DNA of 57,829 nt from Brevundimonas denitrificans. GTDB taxonomy: Bacteria > Pseudomonadota > Alphaproteobacteria > Caulobacterales > Caulobacteraceae. Shown piece by piece: positions 23,998 through 32,796 of the stretch (positions within the stretch are counted from its first letter, which is position 1; the number at the start of each line of letters is the position of its first letter). Location of the stretch: NCBI RefSeq assembly GCF_030160755.1, contig NZ_BSOY01000010.1, positions 1 through 57,829 on the forward strand, in the 5' to 3' direction. The notes below the pieces were generated by a model, which was given only the letters and a program-made list of their open reading frames with translations, ran no database searches and was not told the DNA's origin. The position numbers and the translations under genes were made by a program.

Positions 23998-25749
23998 CTA
24001 CATGTTCGGATAGTTCGGCCCGCCGCCGCCCTCCGGCGTGGTCCAGACGATGTTCTGGGACGGATCCTTGATGTCGCAGGTTTTGCAGTGGACGCAGTTC
24101 TGGGCGTTGATCTGGAAGCGCGGATTGTTCCCCGCCTCGTCGTACAGGACCTCATAGACGCCCGCCGGGCAGTAGAGCCGCGCCGGCTCGCCATACTCGG
24201 GCAGATTGACCCGGATCGGGATCGACGGGTCCAGCAGCTTGAGGTGCGCCGGCTGTTCCTCGGCGTGGTTGGTGTTCGAGATGAACACCGACGACAGTTT
24301 GTCGAACGACAGCTTCCCGTCCGGCTTCGGATAGGCGATCGGCCTGTGCCTTGCGGCCTTCTCGGTCGATCCGGCGTCGGTCTTTCCGTGCTTCAGGGTC
24401 CACGGCAGGTTCACGCGGAACAGCGACGAGAACCACATGTCGAACAGGCCCAGCGCCCCGCCGATCGTCGTGCCGAATTTTGACAGATAGGGTTTGGCGT
24501 TCCGGACCTGTTTCAGCTCCCTGTAGACCCAGCTCTTCTCATAGGCGGCCTGGTATTCGACCAGCTGGTCGCCCGAGCGCCCGGCCTGCACCGCCTCATA
24601 GGCGGCGTCGGCGGCCAGCATGCCGGTCTTCATGGCGTTGTGGCTGCCCTTGATGCGCGGCACGTTCACGAAGCCGGCGGAACAACCGATCAGGACGCCG
24701 CCCGGGAAGCTCAGCTTCGGCACAGACTGGAAACCGCCCTCGGTGATGGCGCGCGCGCCGTAGGAGATGCGGGTCCCGCCCTCGAGGTGCTCGGCGATGG
24801 CGGGATGGTGCTTGAACCGCTGAAACTCGTCGAACGGCGACAGGAAGGGGTTCTTGTAGTTCAGGTGCACGACATAGCCGATGGCCACGTAGCGGTCGCC
24901 GAAATGGTACATGAAGCTGCCGCCGCCGGTGAATTCGTCCAGCGGCCAGCCGGTGGTGTGCTGGGCCAGGCCGGGGCGGTGCTTTTCCGCCGGGACCTGC
25001 CACAACTCCTTGAGGCCGATACCGAATTTCTGCGGCTGGGCGTCGTCGCACAGGTTGTGGCGGGCCATGATGGTCTTGGCCAGCGAGCCGCGCACGCCCT
25101 CGGCGATGAAGACATATTTCCCGTGCAGCTCGATGCCGGGCTGGAAGTCGTCGGTCGGCTTGCCGTGCCGGTCGATGCCGAAGACGCCGGCGACGACGCC
25201 CTTCACCCGGCCGGACGGCTGGTCCCAGACCACATGGCTGGCGGCCATGCCGGGATAGACCTCGACACCGAGGGCCTCGGCCTGCTCGCCCAACCAGCGC
25301 GCCACATTGCCCAGCGAGGCGATGTAGCAGCCGTCGTTGTGCATGATCGGCGGCAACAGGGGCATGGGCAAGGAGGCCTGACCCATCGGGCCCAGGATCA
25401 TGAACCGGTCCTCGGTGACCGGGGTCTCCAGCGGCGCGCCGCGTCCCTTCCAGTCGGGGAAGAGTTCGGTCAGGGCGCGCGGGTCGATCACCGCGCCGGA
25501 CAGGATGTGGCCGCCGACCTCCGCGCTCTTTTCCAGCACGGCGACGGTGATGTCCTTGCCGTCCTTTTCCGCCCGCTGTTTCAGGCGGATGGCGGCGGAC
25601 AGGCCGGCGGGACCGCCGCCGACGATCACGACGTCATACTCCATCACCTCGCGCTCGACCCCGGCCAGGGCCTCGGCGGGCGGCAGCTTGTCGATCACGG
25701 CTTCCTGCCAGGCGTTGGTTGCGCCGCCTTCGATGGCGTTGTCGGCCAT
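23998..25749 (-). CDS. Electron transfer flavoprotein-ubiquinone oxidoreductase
   Basis: 583 aa. FAD-binding motif VVIVGGGPAGLSAAIRLKQR at about residues 39-58, membrane/quinone-binding region around VSFPGG-type LSFPGGVLIGCSAGFVNVP, and C-terminal 4Fe-4S ligands in NCVHCKTCDIKDPSQN. The protein passes electrons from ETF, reduced by acyl-CoA and amino-acid dehydrogenases, to ubiquinone at the inner membrane. It is monocistronic here; the ETF alpha and beta genes are not in this window. GAGGA lies before the ATG. Confidence 0.96.
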   Translation of the reverse strand: MADNAIEGGATNAWQEAVIDKLPPAEALAGVEREVMEYDVVIVGGGPAGLSAAIRLKQRAEKDGKDITVAVLEKSAEVGGHILSGAVIDPRALTELFPDWKGRGAPLETPVTEDRFMILGPMGQASLPMPLLPPIMHNDGCYIASLGNVARWLGEQAEALGVEVYPGMAASHVVWDQPSGRVKGVVAGVFGIDRHGKPTDDFQPGIELHGKYVFIAEGVRGSLAKTIMARHNLCDDAQPQKFGIGLKELWQVPAEKHRPGLAQHTTGWPLDEFTGGGSFMYHFGDRYVAIGYVVHLNYKNPFLSPFDEFQRFKHHPAIAEHLEGGTRISYGARAITEGGFQSVPKLSFPGGVLIGCSAGFVNVPRIKGSHNAMKTGMLAADAAYEAVQAGRSGDQLVEYQAAYEKSWVYRELKQVRNAKPYLSKFGTTIGGALGLFDMWFSSLFRVNLPWTLKHGKTDAGSTEKAARHRPIAYPKPDGKLSFDKLSSVFISNTNHAEEQPAHLKLLDPSIPIRVNLPEYGEPARLYCPAGVYEVLYDEAGNNPRFQINAQNCVHCKTCDIKDPSQNIVWTTPEGGGGPNYPNM

Positions 25750-25845
25750 GACCAGAATCCTCGGTGTCAGTGGGGTCTTGCTGTTTTCCGCTTATCCGAA
25801 GGTGACGCAAGGGTGGTCAAGGACTATCCCTGTGCGGATCGCCCC

Positions 25846-26634
25846 ATGACCACGCCTCACCTCGACAGCGCCAGCGCCGAAAGCCTGCTCGCCTTCTGGC
25901 GCGATGCGGGCGTCGACGCCTGTTTCGAGGACGCCCCGGTCGATCGCACGCACGTCGCTCCGCCGCCGGCCGTCAAGGCGGTGACCAGGGCCACGGCCTC
26001 GGTGACGCCGATCGCCGCAACCGGCGACGCCCTGTCAGAGGCCCGGCGGTTGGCCGCCGGCGCCGATACCCTGGAGGCCCTCGGTCTGGCCATCGCCGGC
26101 TTCGAAGGCTGTCCGCTGCGCGGCATGGGCGCGAAACAGGCGGTGTTTTGTCGCGGCAATCCTGAGGCCGAGGTGCTGGTCATCGGCGAAGGACCCGGCG
26201 CTGAAGAGGACGAACGCGGCCAACCCTTCATCGGCAAGGCCGGACGGCTGCTGGACCGGATGCTGGCCGAGGCGGGACTTGAGGGCCGGGTCTTCATCAC
26301 CAACACGGTGTTCTGGCGGCCGCCGGGCAACCGCACGCCGACGGCGGCCGAACAGGCGGTCTGCGCGCCCTTTGTCGAACGCGCCTTCGCCCTGCTGAAG
26401 CCGAAGGCCGTGCTGCTGCTCGGCGCGGCGTCGGCCAAATCGGTGCTGGCGACCGACGAGGGGATCATGCGGATGCGGGGACAGTGGCGGGAATGGCGGC
26501 TCCCGGAAGGCGCCGTGTCAGCTCCGGCCCTGCCGACCCTGCACCCCGCCTTCCTGCTGCGGCAACCCATCGCCAAGCGCGAGGTCTGGGCGGATCTGTT
26601 GTCGCTGGCGGCCCGGATCGAGGCGGACGGCTAA
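25846..26634 (+). CDS. Family 4-type uracil-DNA glycosylase
   Basis: 262 aa. Motif A is VIGEGPGAEEDERGQPFIGK and motif B TLHPAFLLRQ, both diagnostic of family 4 uracil-DNA glycosylases. WRPPGNRTPT is also typical. An 80-residue N-terminal extension of unknown role precedes the domain. Of the four cysteines that bind the Fe-S cluster in thermophilic members, C89 and C173 are present, while the other two positions are Phe86 and Trp157. The role is removal of uracil from deaminated DNA. It is divergent from the ETF-QO gene. Confidence 0.9.
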   Translation: MTTPHLDSASAESLLAFWRDAGVDACFEDAPVDRTHVAPPPAVKAVTRATASVTPIAATGDALSEARRLAAGADTLEALGLAIAGFEGCPLRGMGAKQAVFCRGNPEAEVLVIGEGPGAEEDERGQPFIGKAGRLLDRMLAEAGLEGRVFITNTVFWRPPGNRTPTAAEQAVCAPFVERAFALLKPKAVLLLGAASAKSVLATDEGIMRMRGQWREWRLPEGAVSAPALPTLHPAFLLRQPIAKREVWADLLSLAARIEADG

Positions 26635-26791
26635 GCTCGTTCATGCTTCAGACTCAAAACTGCCCCAAAAAGGGGTGAAATCTTGACATGGGTCGGGGCG
26701 CTGGCGCCTTTCTGGCCTGACGACCGAACGAACAGCGCGAATTGACCCGAGTCGAGACGGGTCGCTCGCCGCTCTCAGGGGGGCCGCCTTA

Positions 26792-28462
26792 GTGCGATTT
26801 GATTTCCGCCGCGCGATTTTCGCGCCGACGTTGGCTTTGGCGTTGAGCGCCCTGGCCGGCGCCGTGCACGCCGAAGAGGGCGATCGTCGCGCGCTCTCCA
26901 CGCTCAGCGCCGCGGACCGCCTCAACTACACCACCGCCTTCGACGCCCTGCGCCGTGGCGACCTGGAGGCCGCCCGCGCCTCGGCGCGCCAGGCCAATGA
27001 CCGTGTTTTGCTGGGACAGGTCGAATTCGAGCGCCTGTTCCATGCCGACTACACCGCCACCTTTGAGGAGCTGGCGGCGTGGCTGGAGGAGTATTCGGAC
27101 CTCCCCGCCGCGGAACGCGCCTGGAACCTGGCCATGCGCCGCCGCCCTGACGGCGCGGCCGAACCGCGTCAACCTTCACGGATGGGCGGCGGGCGCTACT
27201 GGAACCGGATCGAGGCCGCGGGCGGAAACACCGAGGCTGACCCGATGAAGGCGGCCCGGGTCGCCCTGAATCGCGACGACCTGACCGGCGCGGTCACGAT
27301 CGGCGAACAGATCGGCGACTGGTGGACGGTCGGCCTGGCCCAGTACCGGCTGGGTGAATTCGCGGCCGCCAAGATCGCCTTCGAACGCGTTCTGGACGAC
27401 CCGACCGAGGACGGCTGGGTCCGCTCTGGCGCCGCCTTCTGGGCCGCGCGGTCGGCCGGACGGTCCGGACAGCAGGACCGGGTTCAGCCCCTGCTGCATC
27501 GCGCGGGAAGCTGGCCCGCCACCTTCTACGGGCAGATCGCCCTGCGCCAGCTGGGCGAAGAGCCGGCGATCGAGAACCTCGGGCCGACACCCTACGCCGC
27601 CGGCAACCTGCGTCGCGTCTCCTACCAGGCCGAAGAGCCCATCGGCGTTGACGCCGACGAGCTGGACGAATTCATCCGGTCCGAGCCGCGCGCACGTCGC
27701 ACCGTGGCCTTCTTTGAGATCGGACGCCGCTCGGATGCGCGCGAAGAGCTTCGGACCGGCCTGCGCGCCGCCGTCACCGATCGGGGCCGCCAGCTGTGGG
27801 CCGCCCTGGGCCGGGCCCTGGGTCCGCGGGTCACGGGTTCGGGCGACGACGTACGCCGCATCGACGCCACCCACTACGCCCAGCCGGTGATCGAGCCGGA
27901 CGGCGGCTTCACCGTTGAACGGTCGCTGGTCTACGCTATCGCCCGCAAGGAAACCGGCTTCAACGCCCGCGCCCGTTCAGGGGCCGGCGCCTATGGGCTG
28001 ATGCAGGTCATGCCGACCACCGCCGCCGAGCTGACCGGCGACCGGGCCTTCGTCAGCGATCCCGAGCGGCTGTTCGAGCCCAACGTCAACGCCCGCCTGG
28101 GTCAGGCCTATGTGAACCGGGTTCTGGCCCTGCCGGCGATCAACGGCGACCTGCTGCGCGCAGCGGCGTCCTACAATGCGGGGCCCGGCCCGATGGTCGC
28201 CGCCGTCCGCAAACTGGGCCAGGAGGCTGATCCGCTGCTGCTGATCGAGACGATCGACGTCCCCCAGGCCCGCGAATATGTGGAAAAGGTCGTGGCGGCC
28301 TACTGGATCTACCAGCGTATGAATGGCCGGCCGCTGCACACCCTGGACGCCGTCGCCTCGGGCGCGACGTGGATTCCGCTGTCGCTGGACTACGTCCCGC
28401 CGCCGCCCACACCGGTCCTGCCGGTCGAGGTGGCCTCGGCCCCGACGGCCAGCGCCAACTAG
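26792..28462 (+). CDS. slt: Soluble lytic murein transglycosylase
   Basis: 556 aa, GTG start. Signal peptide about residues 1-27 (ending AGAVHA). Residues 30-370 form an alpha-superhelical region with TPR-like helices, as in Slt70. The C-terminal SLT domain shows IARKETGFNARARSGAGAYG (catalytic Glu), GLMQVMPTTAAELTG and AAASYNAGPGPM. It cleaves peptidoglycan to 1,6-anhydromuropeptides. A proline-rich tail closes the protein. Its stop codon shares a CTAG with the stop of a convergent 36-residue membrane protein. The 157-bp upstream gap has no clear promoter. Confidence 0.93.
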   Translation: MRFDFRRAIFAPTLALALSALAGAVHAEEGDRRALSTLSAADRLNYTTAFDALRRGDLEAARASARQANDRVLLGQVEFERLFHADYTATFEELAAWLEEYSDLPAAERAWNLAMRRRPDGAAEPRQPSRMGGGRYWNRIEAAGGNTEADPMKAARVALNRDDLTGAVTIGEQIGDWWTVGLAQYRLGEFAAAKIAFERVLDDPTEDGWVRSGAAFWAARSAGRSGQQDRVQPLLHRAGSWPATFYGQIALRQLGEEPAIENLGPTPYAAGNLRRVSYQAEEPIGVDADELDEFIRSEPRARRTVAFFEIGRRSDAREELRTGLRAAVTDRGRQLWAALGRALGPRVTGSGDDVRRIDATHYAQPVIEPDGGFTVERSLVYAIARKETGFNARARSGAGAYGLMQVMPTTAAELTGDRAFVSDPERLFEPNVNARLGQAYVNRVLALPAINGDLLRAAASYNAGPGPMVAAVRKLGQEADPLLLIETIDVPQAREYVEKVVAAYWIYQRMNGRPLHTLDAVASGATWIPLSLDYVPPPPTPVLPVEVASAPTASAN

Positions 28463-28569
28463 ATATTGACCAGCAGCAGGGCCGGCAGGCAGCAGGCGAT
28501 CACGATCATCAGGCCATAGACCATCAGGCTGGGACGGCGTGCTCCGGGCTGTTCGGCGGGCATGGACAT
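28459..28569 (-). CDS. Small single-pass membrane protein, 36 aa
   Basis: The ATG at 28569 is preceded by AGGGG with 8 nt spacing. The product has a short basic N-terminus (MSMPAEQPGARRPS) and one hydrophobic helix from about residue 16 to the end (MVYGLMIVIACCLPALLLVN). It ends on a TAG that overlaps the slt stop (CTAG). The compact form with a good ribosome-binding site suggests a genuine small protein; family not recognised. Its coding region does not lie opposite slt beyond 4 bp, so it is not a simple shadow. Confidence 0.6.
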   Translation of the reverse strand: MSMPAEQPGARRPSLMVYGLMIVIACCLPALLLVNI

Positions 28570-28648
28570 CGGCGGACCCCTGAACGCTTCTGCGCTCCTG
28601 AAAGAGACACATACCGCCGTTGTCTTAAGACCGGGTTCCGCGGGGCGG

Positions 28649-29299
28649 TTAACGGTCCGCCAGCGCCTGTTCGGACCATTCAAGGAAGTCCGGCTGGGCC
28701 AGCAGCGTATCGCGATAGGCCGCGGCCACGCCGTCGTCGCCATGGGCGGCCAGGTCGATCTGGTAATGCCGGAACCGCGCCGCCACGGGGGTGAAGAAGG
28801 CGTCGGGCACGGACCACTCGCCGAACAGGTATGGCCCGCCGGCGCCGAAGCGGCCCCGCATCTCCCGCCACAGGCTGACGATACGGCGGATGTCGCGCTC
28901 CACCGCCTCGCCCGTGGGGGACGATGAGCGGTCAGATCCGACCATGGTGTGGTCCGGCCCCATGCCGCAGTCGGTGCGCAGCCCCATGAAGCCGCCATGC
29001 ATCTCGCAGGCCGCCGAGCGCGCCAGCCAGCGGGCATGGGGATCGGCCGGCCAGAGCCGCGTCTCCGGATAGCGTTCGGCGCACCAGACCGAGATGGCCA
29101 TCGAGTCCCAGATCGTCACGCCCTCGACCCTGAGCAAGGGAACGAGGCGGGACGGCGAAACCCGCTCCAGCTCGGCCTGACCCTCGGGTGAATAGATGTC
29201 GATCTCGCGCACGGTGAACTCGGCCTTGCACCGCTTCAGCACCAGCCACGGCCGCAGCGACCAGGTCGAATACAGTCGGGGTCCGATGATCAGTTCCAT
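28649..29299 (-). CDS. Glutathione S-transferase family protein
   Basis: 216 aa. Thioredoxin-like N-terminal domain with LYSTWSLRPWLVLKR (the Ser/Thr of the glutathione site), SRLVPLLRVEGVTIWDSMAI (cis-Pro and glutathione gamma-Glu contact), then an all-helical C-terminal domain (CEMHGGFMGLR, GPYLFGEWSVPDAFFTPVAA). It probably conjugates or isomerises small electrophiles with glutathione. It is divergent from purB with about 125 bp between starts, and 79 bp separate it from the small membrane protein gene downstream. Confidence 0.88.
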   Translation of the reverse strand: MELIIGPRLYSTWSLRPWLVLKRCKAEFTVREIDIYSPEGQAELERVSPSRLVPLLRVEGVTIWDSMAISVWCAERYPETRLWPADPHARWLARSAACEMHGGFMGLRTDCGMGPDHTMVGSDRSSSPTGEAVERDIRRIVSLWREMRGRFGAGGPYLFGEWSVPDAFFTPVAARFRHYQIDLAAHGDDGVAAAYRDTLLAQPDFLEWSEQALADR

Positions 29300-29424
29300 G
29301 GTCGCGCTCCACTGTGGTGACGCTCAGGCATAGGGCGGTTGCGGGCGTCCCGCCAATCAGTTCGAAGCGGTCCGGCACAAGCGGCGCTTGACTCGACGGC
29401 GCCCTCGCCTGACACCCCGCCCCC

Positions 29425-30723
29425 ATGATCAGCCGCTATTCCCGCCCCGCCGCCGTCACCATCTGGTCCCAGGAGACCAAATACCGGATCTGGTTCGAGA
29501 TCGAGGCCCACGCCGCCACGAAGATGGCCGAACTGGGCGTGATCCCGACCGAGGCCGCCGAGGCGATCTGGGCCAAGGGCAAGGACGTGGTGTTCGACGC
29601 CGACCGTATCGACGAGATCGAGCGCACCACCAAGCATGACGTCATCGCCTTCCTGACCCATGTGTCGGAGATCGTCGGCGAGGAAGCCCGCTTCCTGCAC
29701 CAGGGCATGACCTCTTCGGATGTGCTGGACACCTGTTTCGCGGTCCAGCTGGCGCGGTCGGCGGATCTGCTGATCGAAGGGGTCGATCGCGTGCTGGCGG
29801 CGCTTGAGAAGCGGGCCATGGAGCACAAGCTCACGCCCTGCGTCGGGCGCAGCCACGGGATCCACGCCGAGCCCGTGACTTTCGGCCTCAAGCTGGCCGG
29901 CTATCACGCCGAATTCCAGCGCGCCAAACGCCGCCTGCTCACCGCCAAGGAAGAGATCGCGACCTGCGCCATCTCGGGCGCGGTCGGCACCTTCGCCAAT
30001 GTCGATCCGGCGGTGGAGGCCTACGTCGCCGACAGGATGGGTCTGGCGATCGAGCCCGTCTCGACCCAGGTGATACCGCGCGACCGCCACGCCGCCTTCT
30101 TCGCCACGCTCGGCGTGGTCGCCAGTTCGGTCGAGCGGCTGGCGATCGAGATCCGCCATCTGCAACGCACCGAAGTGCTGGAGGTCGAGGAGTTCTTCGA
30201 CAAGGGCCAGAAGGGCTCGTCGGCCATGCCGCACAAGCGCAACCCGATCCTGACCGAGAACCTGACCGGCCTGGCCCGCCTCGTGCGATCGGCGGTGGTG
30301 CCCGCGATGGAGAATGTCGCCCTCTGGCACGAGCGGGACATCAGCCATTCCTCGGTCGAGCGCGGCATCGGCCCAGACGCCACCATCCACCTGGACTTCG
30401 CCCTGCACCGGCTGGCCGGCGTGGTCGAGCGGCTGAACGTCTATCCGGCCAATATGGAAAAGAACCTCAACCTGCTGGGCGGGCTGGTGCATTCGCAGCG
30501 CGTGATGCTGGCCCTGACCCAGGCCGGCGTGTCCCGCGAGGACGCCTATGCCGCGGTGCAGGAGAACGCCATGAAGGTCTGGCGCGGCGAGGGCCGGTTC
30601 CTCGACTTCCTCAAGGCCGACGCCCGCGTGACCCTGCCGGCGGCGCAGCTCGAGGCGTTGTTCGACCTCGGCTACCACACCAAGCATGTGGACACTGTGT
30701 TCGCGCGAGTATTCGGAGGCTGA
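29425..30723 (+). CDS. purB: Adenylosuccinate lyase
   Basis: 432 aa. It opens MISRYSRPAAVTIWSQETKY and carries the fumarase/aspartase-superfamily signature KGSSAMPHKRNPILTENLTG. HDVIAFLTHV, FLHQGMTSSDVLDTCF and GRSHGIHAEPVTFG supply the catalytic His and Ser region. It acts twice in purine synthesis, releasing fumarate from SAICAR and from adenylosuccinate. It opens the loose purine gene cluster (purC, purS, purQ, purL downstream). A small exported protein gene begins 2 nt after its stop. Confidence 0.96.
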   Translation: MISRYSRPAAVTIWSQETKYRIWFEIEAHAATKMAELGVIPTEAAEAIWAKGKDVVFDADRIDEIERTTKHDVIAFLTHVSEIVGEEARFLHQGMTSSDVLDTCFAVQLARSADLLIEGVDRVLAALEKRAMEHKLTPCVGRSHGIHAEPVTFGLKLAGYHAEFQRAKRRLLTAKEEIATCAISGAVGTFANVDPAVEAYVADRMGLAIEPVSTQVIPRDRHAAFFATLGVVASSVERLAIEIRHLQRTEVLEVEEFFDKGQKGSSAMPHKRNPILTENLTGLARLVRSAVVPAMENVALWHERDISHSSVERGIGPDATIHLDFALHRLAGVVERLNVYPANMEKNLNLLGGLVHSQRVMLALTQAGVSREDAYAAVQENAMKVWRGEGRFLDFLKADARVTLPAAQLEALFDLGYHTKHVDTVFARVFGG

Positions 30724-30724
30724 G

Positions 30725-31135
30725 ATGATGTTCTGGCAACTGCTGGCGCTGTTGGCGGCCATGTCCGGCCAGGAGCACGCTCGCGCGGCCCAGGGTCCCG
30801 CCGACCAGGCCCCGGCATCGCAGTCCGGCGCGCAGATTCCGGCGGGCTGGACAGTGGCGCGGCCGGACCAGCAGGGCTGGCAGCAGTGCATGCGGCCCCT
30901 GGGCGCTGACGGAACGGCCGACTCCCGGATGACTGTGCGTTGCGAGCGCGTAGAGAACGGTGAACCGAGGGCCTGCCAGCTCGAAGGCGGACGCGAGTAT
31001 CCGGTCCGGCATCGCGCGGCCGCCCGATGCCTGGCGCCCCTTTACCGGTTCACCGACGCAGACGGGCAGCCGGCGAACGGCGGCCCGGTCACGATTCCGG
31101 TCCGGCTCAGCGTCTCGGTCACGAATTTCCACTAG
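30725..31135 (+). CDS. Small exported protein of unknown function
   Basis: 136 aa. ATG at 30725 with GGAGG just upstream, 1 nt after the purB stop. Signal peptide about residues 1-22. Three cysteines lie in the mature part (QQCMRPLG, VRCERVENGEPRACQL, ARCLAPLYRF). The C-terminal NGGPVTIPVRLSVSVTNFH vaguely resembles the TonB C-terminal strand pattern, but the similarity is too short to rely on. Position suggests cotranscription with purB and the glycosylase that follows. Confidence 0.7.
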   Translation: MMFWQLLALLAAMSGQEHARAAQGPADQAPASQSGAQIPAGWTVARPDQQGWQQCMRPLGADGTADSRMTVRCERVENGEPRACQLEGGREYPVRHRAAARCLAPLYRFTDADGQPANGGPVTIPVRLSVSVTNFH

Positions 31136-31139
31136 CCCG

Positions 31140-31628
31140 GTGATCAAGCGGGCCTTCGACCCCGTCGTCTCTGCGACCACCCGTCTCCTGATCCTCGGCA
31201 GCCTGCCCGGCGACGCCTCGCTGCAAGCCGGTCAGTACTATGGCCATCCGCAGAACGGCTTCTGGCGCCTGGTCGGCGGCGTGACCGGCGTCGATCTCGT
31301 CGCCCTGCCCTATCCTGAACGCCTCCAGGCCTTGAAGTCGGCGGGGGTGGGTCTGTGGGATGTGATCGCGAGCGCCAAACGCTCCGGCAGCCTGGACACC
31401 GCCATCCGCGACGTCGAGGCCGCCGATCTGGACCGGCTGATCGACACCCTGCCGGCGTTGCGGGCCATCGCCTTCAACGGCGGGACAGCGGCGCGGCTCG
31501 GTCGGCGCAGGCTGAAGCCCCGCGCGGGCGTTGAATTGATCGACCTGCCCTCCTCCAGCCCCGCCTACACCCGGCCGCTGACGGAGAAGGCGGCGGCCTG
31601 GTCGGTGCTGGAGACATTTCTCCAATAG
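31140..31628 (+). CDS. Hypoxanthine (deoxyinosine)-DNA glycosylase, UDG family 6
   Basis: 162 aa, GTG start at 31140, 4 nt after the preceding stop. LLILGSLPGDASLQAGQYYG, HPQNGFWRLVGG and LPSSSPAYTRPL are the diagnostic motifs of family 6 UDG-superfamily enzymes, which remove hypoxanthine arising from adenine deamination. It is the second UDG-superfamily member in the window, besides the family 4 enzyme at 25.8 kb. Confidence 0.9.
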   Translation: MIKRAFDPVVSATTRLLILGSLPGDASLQAGQYYGHPQNGFWRLVGGVTGVDLVALPYPERLQALKSAGVGLWDVIASAKRSGSLDTAIRDVEAADLDRLIDTLPALRAIAFNGGTAARLGRRRLKPRAGVELIDLPSSSPAYTRPLTEKAAAWSVLETFLQ

Positions 31629-31748
31629 GTGGGAAGGGGTGCGGTCACGTGTCGCGCCCCGGTAGCGGGCGATCGTGCATCCTTTGAGCCGCTGAACAGT
31701 ACCTCCCCGCGAACCGCCGACACGGCGGTCGCTCAGGAGAGTAGACCC

Positions 31749-32342
31749 ATGAAGATCACCCGCACCGCCGCGTTCGCCGGCGTATCAATCGCCGCCCTGC
31801 TGGCCCTGTCCGCCTGCAACAACGCCGAAGAAGCCGCCCCGGCCGACGCGGCCGCAACCGACGCATCCGCCATGGCCCCGGCGCCGACCGCCAGCGGCAC
31901 CGTGGTCGCCGTCGCCCAGGGCAACCCGGACTTCACCACTCTGGTCAGCGCCGTGACGGCCGCCGACCTGGCCGGGACCCTCGGCGGGGCCGGCCCCTTC
32001 ACCGTCTTCGCGCCGACCAACGCCGCCTTTGAAAAGGTGCCTGCCGCGACGCGCGAGAGCCTGATGGCGCCCGCCGGCAAGGCCGACCTGACCAAGATCC
32101 TGACCTATCACGTGGTTCCGGGCCGGGTGGACGCCGCGACCCTGACGCAGCAGATCCAGGCCGGCGGCGGCAGCGCCGCCCTGACCACGGTCGAGGGCGG
32201 CGTCCTGACCGCTCGCGTCGGCGCCGACGGTTCGGTCACCCTGACCGACGAGAACGGCGGCGTTTCGCGCGTTGTCCAGGCCGATGTCCCCGCCTCGAAC
32301 GGCGTGATCCACGCCATCGATACGGTGGTGATGCCGAACTAA
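31749..32342 (+). CDS. Fasciclin-domain lipoprotein
   Basis: 197 aa. Lipoprotein signal peptide with lipobox LSAC (Cys about residue 23), then an Ala/Pro-rich linker. One fasciclin (FAS1) domain fills residues 50-195, with GPFTVFAPTNAAFEKVP (H1 motif), YHVVPGRVD and NGVIHAIDTVVMPN (H2 motif). FAS1 domains mediate adhesion or carbohydrate/protein binding at the cell surface. A strong terminator follows, so the gene is the end of its transcript. Confidence 0.92.
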   Translation: MKITRTAAFAGVSIAALLALSACNNAEEAAPADAAATDASAMAPAPTASGTVVAVAQGNPDFTTLVSAVTAADLAGTLGGAGPFTVFAPTNAAFEKVPAATRESLMAPAGKADLTKILTYHVVPGRVDAATLTQQIQAGGGSAALTTVEGGVLTARVGADGSVTLTDENGGVSRVVQADVPASNGVIHAIDTVVMPN

Positions 32343-32364
32343 CCCGGCCAGCGCCGGATACGAG

Positions 32365-32399
32365 AAGGGCCGCTCCAGCGATGGAGCGGCCCTTTTTCG
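32365..32399. terminator. Bidirectional rho-independent terminator
   Basis: An 11-bp perfect stem (GGGCCGCTCCA, GCGA loop, TGGAGCGGCCC) is followed by TTTTTCGTT on the plus strand and preceded by GAGAA, giving a short U tail on the minus strand. It sits between the convergent fasciclin and DUF1476 genes. Confidence 0.92.
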
Positions 32400-32418
32400 T
32401 TGGCGAGAAAGCCGCGGA

Positions 32419-32742
32419 CTATTCGTCGTTGCGGATCTGCTCGCGCGCCACCGAGGACAGCTCGTCCATCTTGCGGCGGATTTCGCCCTCCGAGACGGTC
32501 AGGCCGGCGCCTTCCAGGTCCTGGGCGATCTTGCGGTAGACGTCTTCCTCGCCCGGTTGTTCGAAGTCGGCCTTGACGATGGCGCGGCCGTATTCTTCCG
32601 CGCGATCGGCGTTCAGCCCCATCTTCTCGGCGGCCCAGAGGCCCAGCAGCTTGTTGCGCCGGGCGACCGCCTTGAACTCCTGTTCCTGATCGAGGGCGTA
32701 TTTGGACTCGAAGCCCTTTTCCCGATCGTCGAAGGTGGTCAT
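32419..32742 (-). CDS. F1-ATPase zeta subunit (DUF1476), ATP hydrolysis inhibitor
   Basis: 107 aa, exactly the family size. It opens MTTFDDREKGFESKYALDQE, then FKAVARRNKLLGLWAAEKMG and a C-terminal acidic helix. This family is the zeta subunit of alphaproteobacterial F1FO-ATP synthase, whose N-terminal helix blocks rotation in the hydrolysis direction. The start at 32742 matches family length; a longer frame upstream is not supported. A Caulobacter-type promoter lies 50-80 bp upstream, and a shared terminator lies downstream. Confidence 0.93.
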   Translation of the reverse strand: MTTFDDREKGFESKYALDQEQEFKAVARRNKLLGLWAAEKMGLNADRAEEYGRAIVKADFEQPGEEDVYRKIAQDLEGAGLTVSEGEIRRKMDELSSVAREQIRNDE

Positions 32743-32796
32743 GGGCGTCGCGAGGCTCCGTTTGGGCGGCCTGAAAGCATGGCCGCAGTCGAGGTG

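Noticed and set aside
24640..25845. A long in-frame extension upstream of the uracil-DNA glycosylase
   Set aside because: It runs antisense through ETF-QO. The glycosylase homology begins after the ATG at 25846.
26663..26791. TTGACA at 26683-26688 and a CCCC-AAAAA-GGGG mini-hairpin upstream of slt
   Set aside because: No -10-like hexamer lies 16-18 nt after the TTGACA, and the 4-bp stem is too weak to call a terminator.
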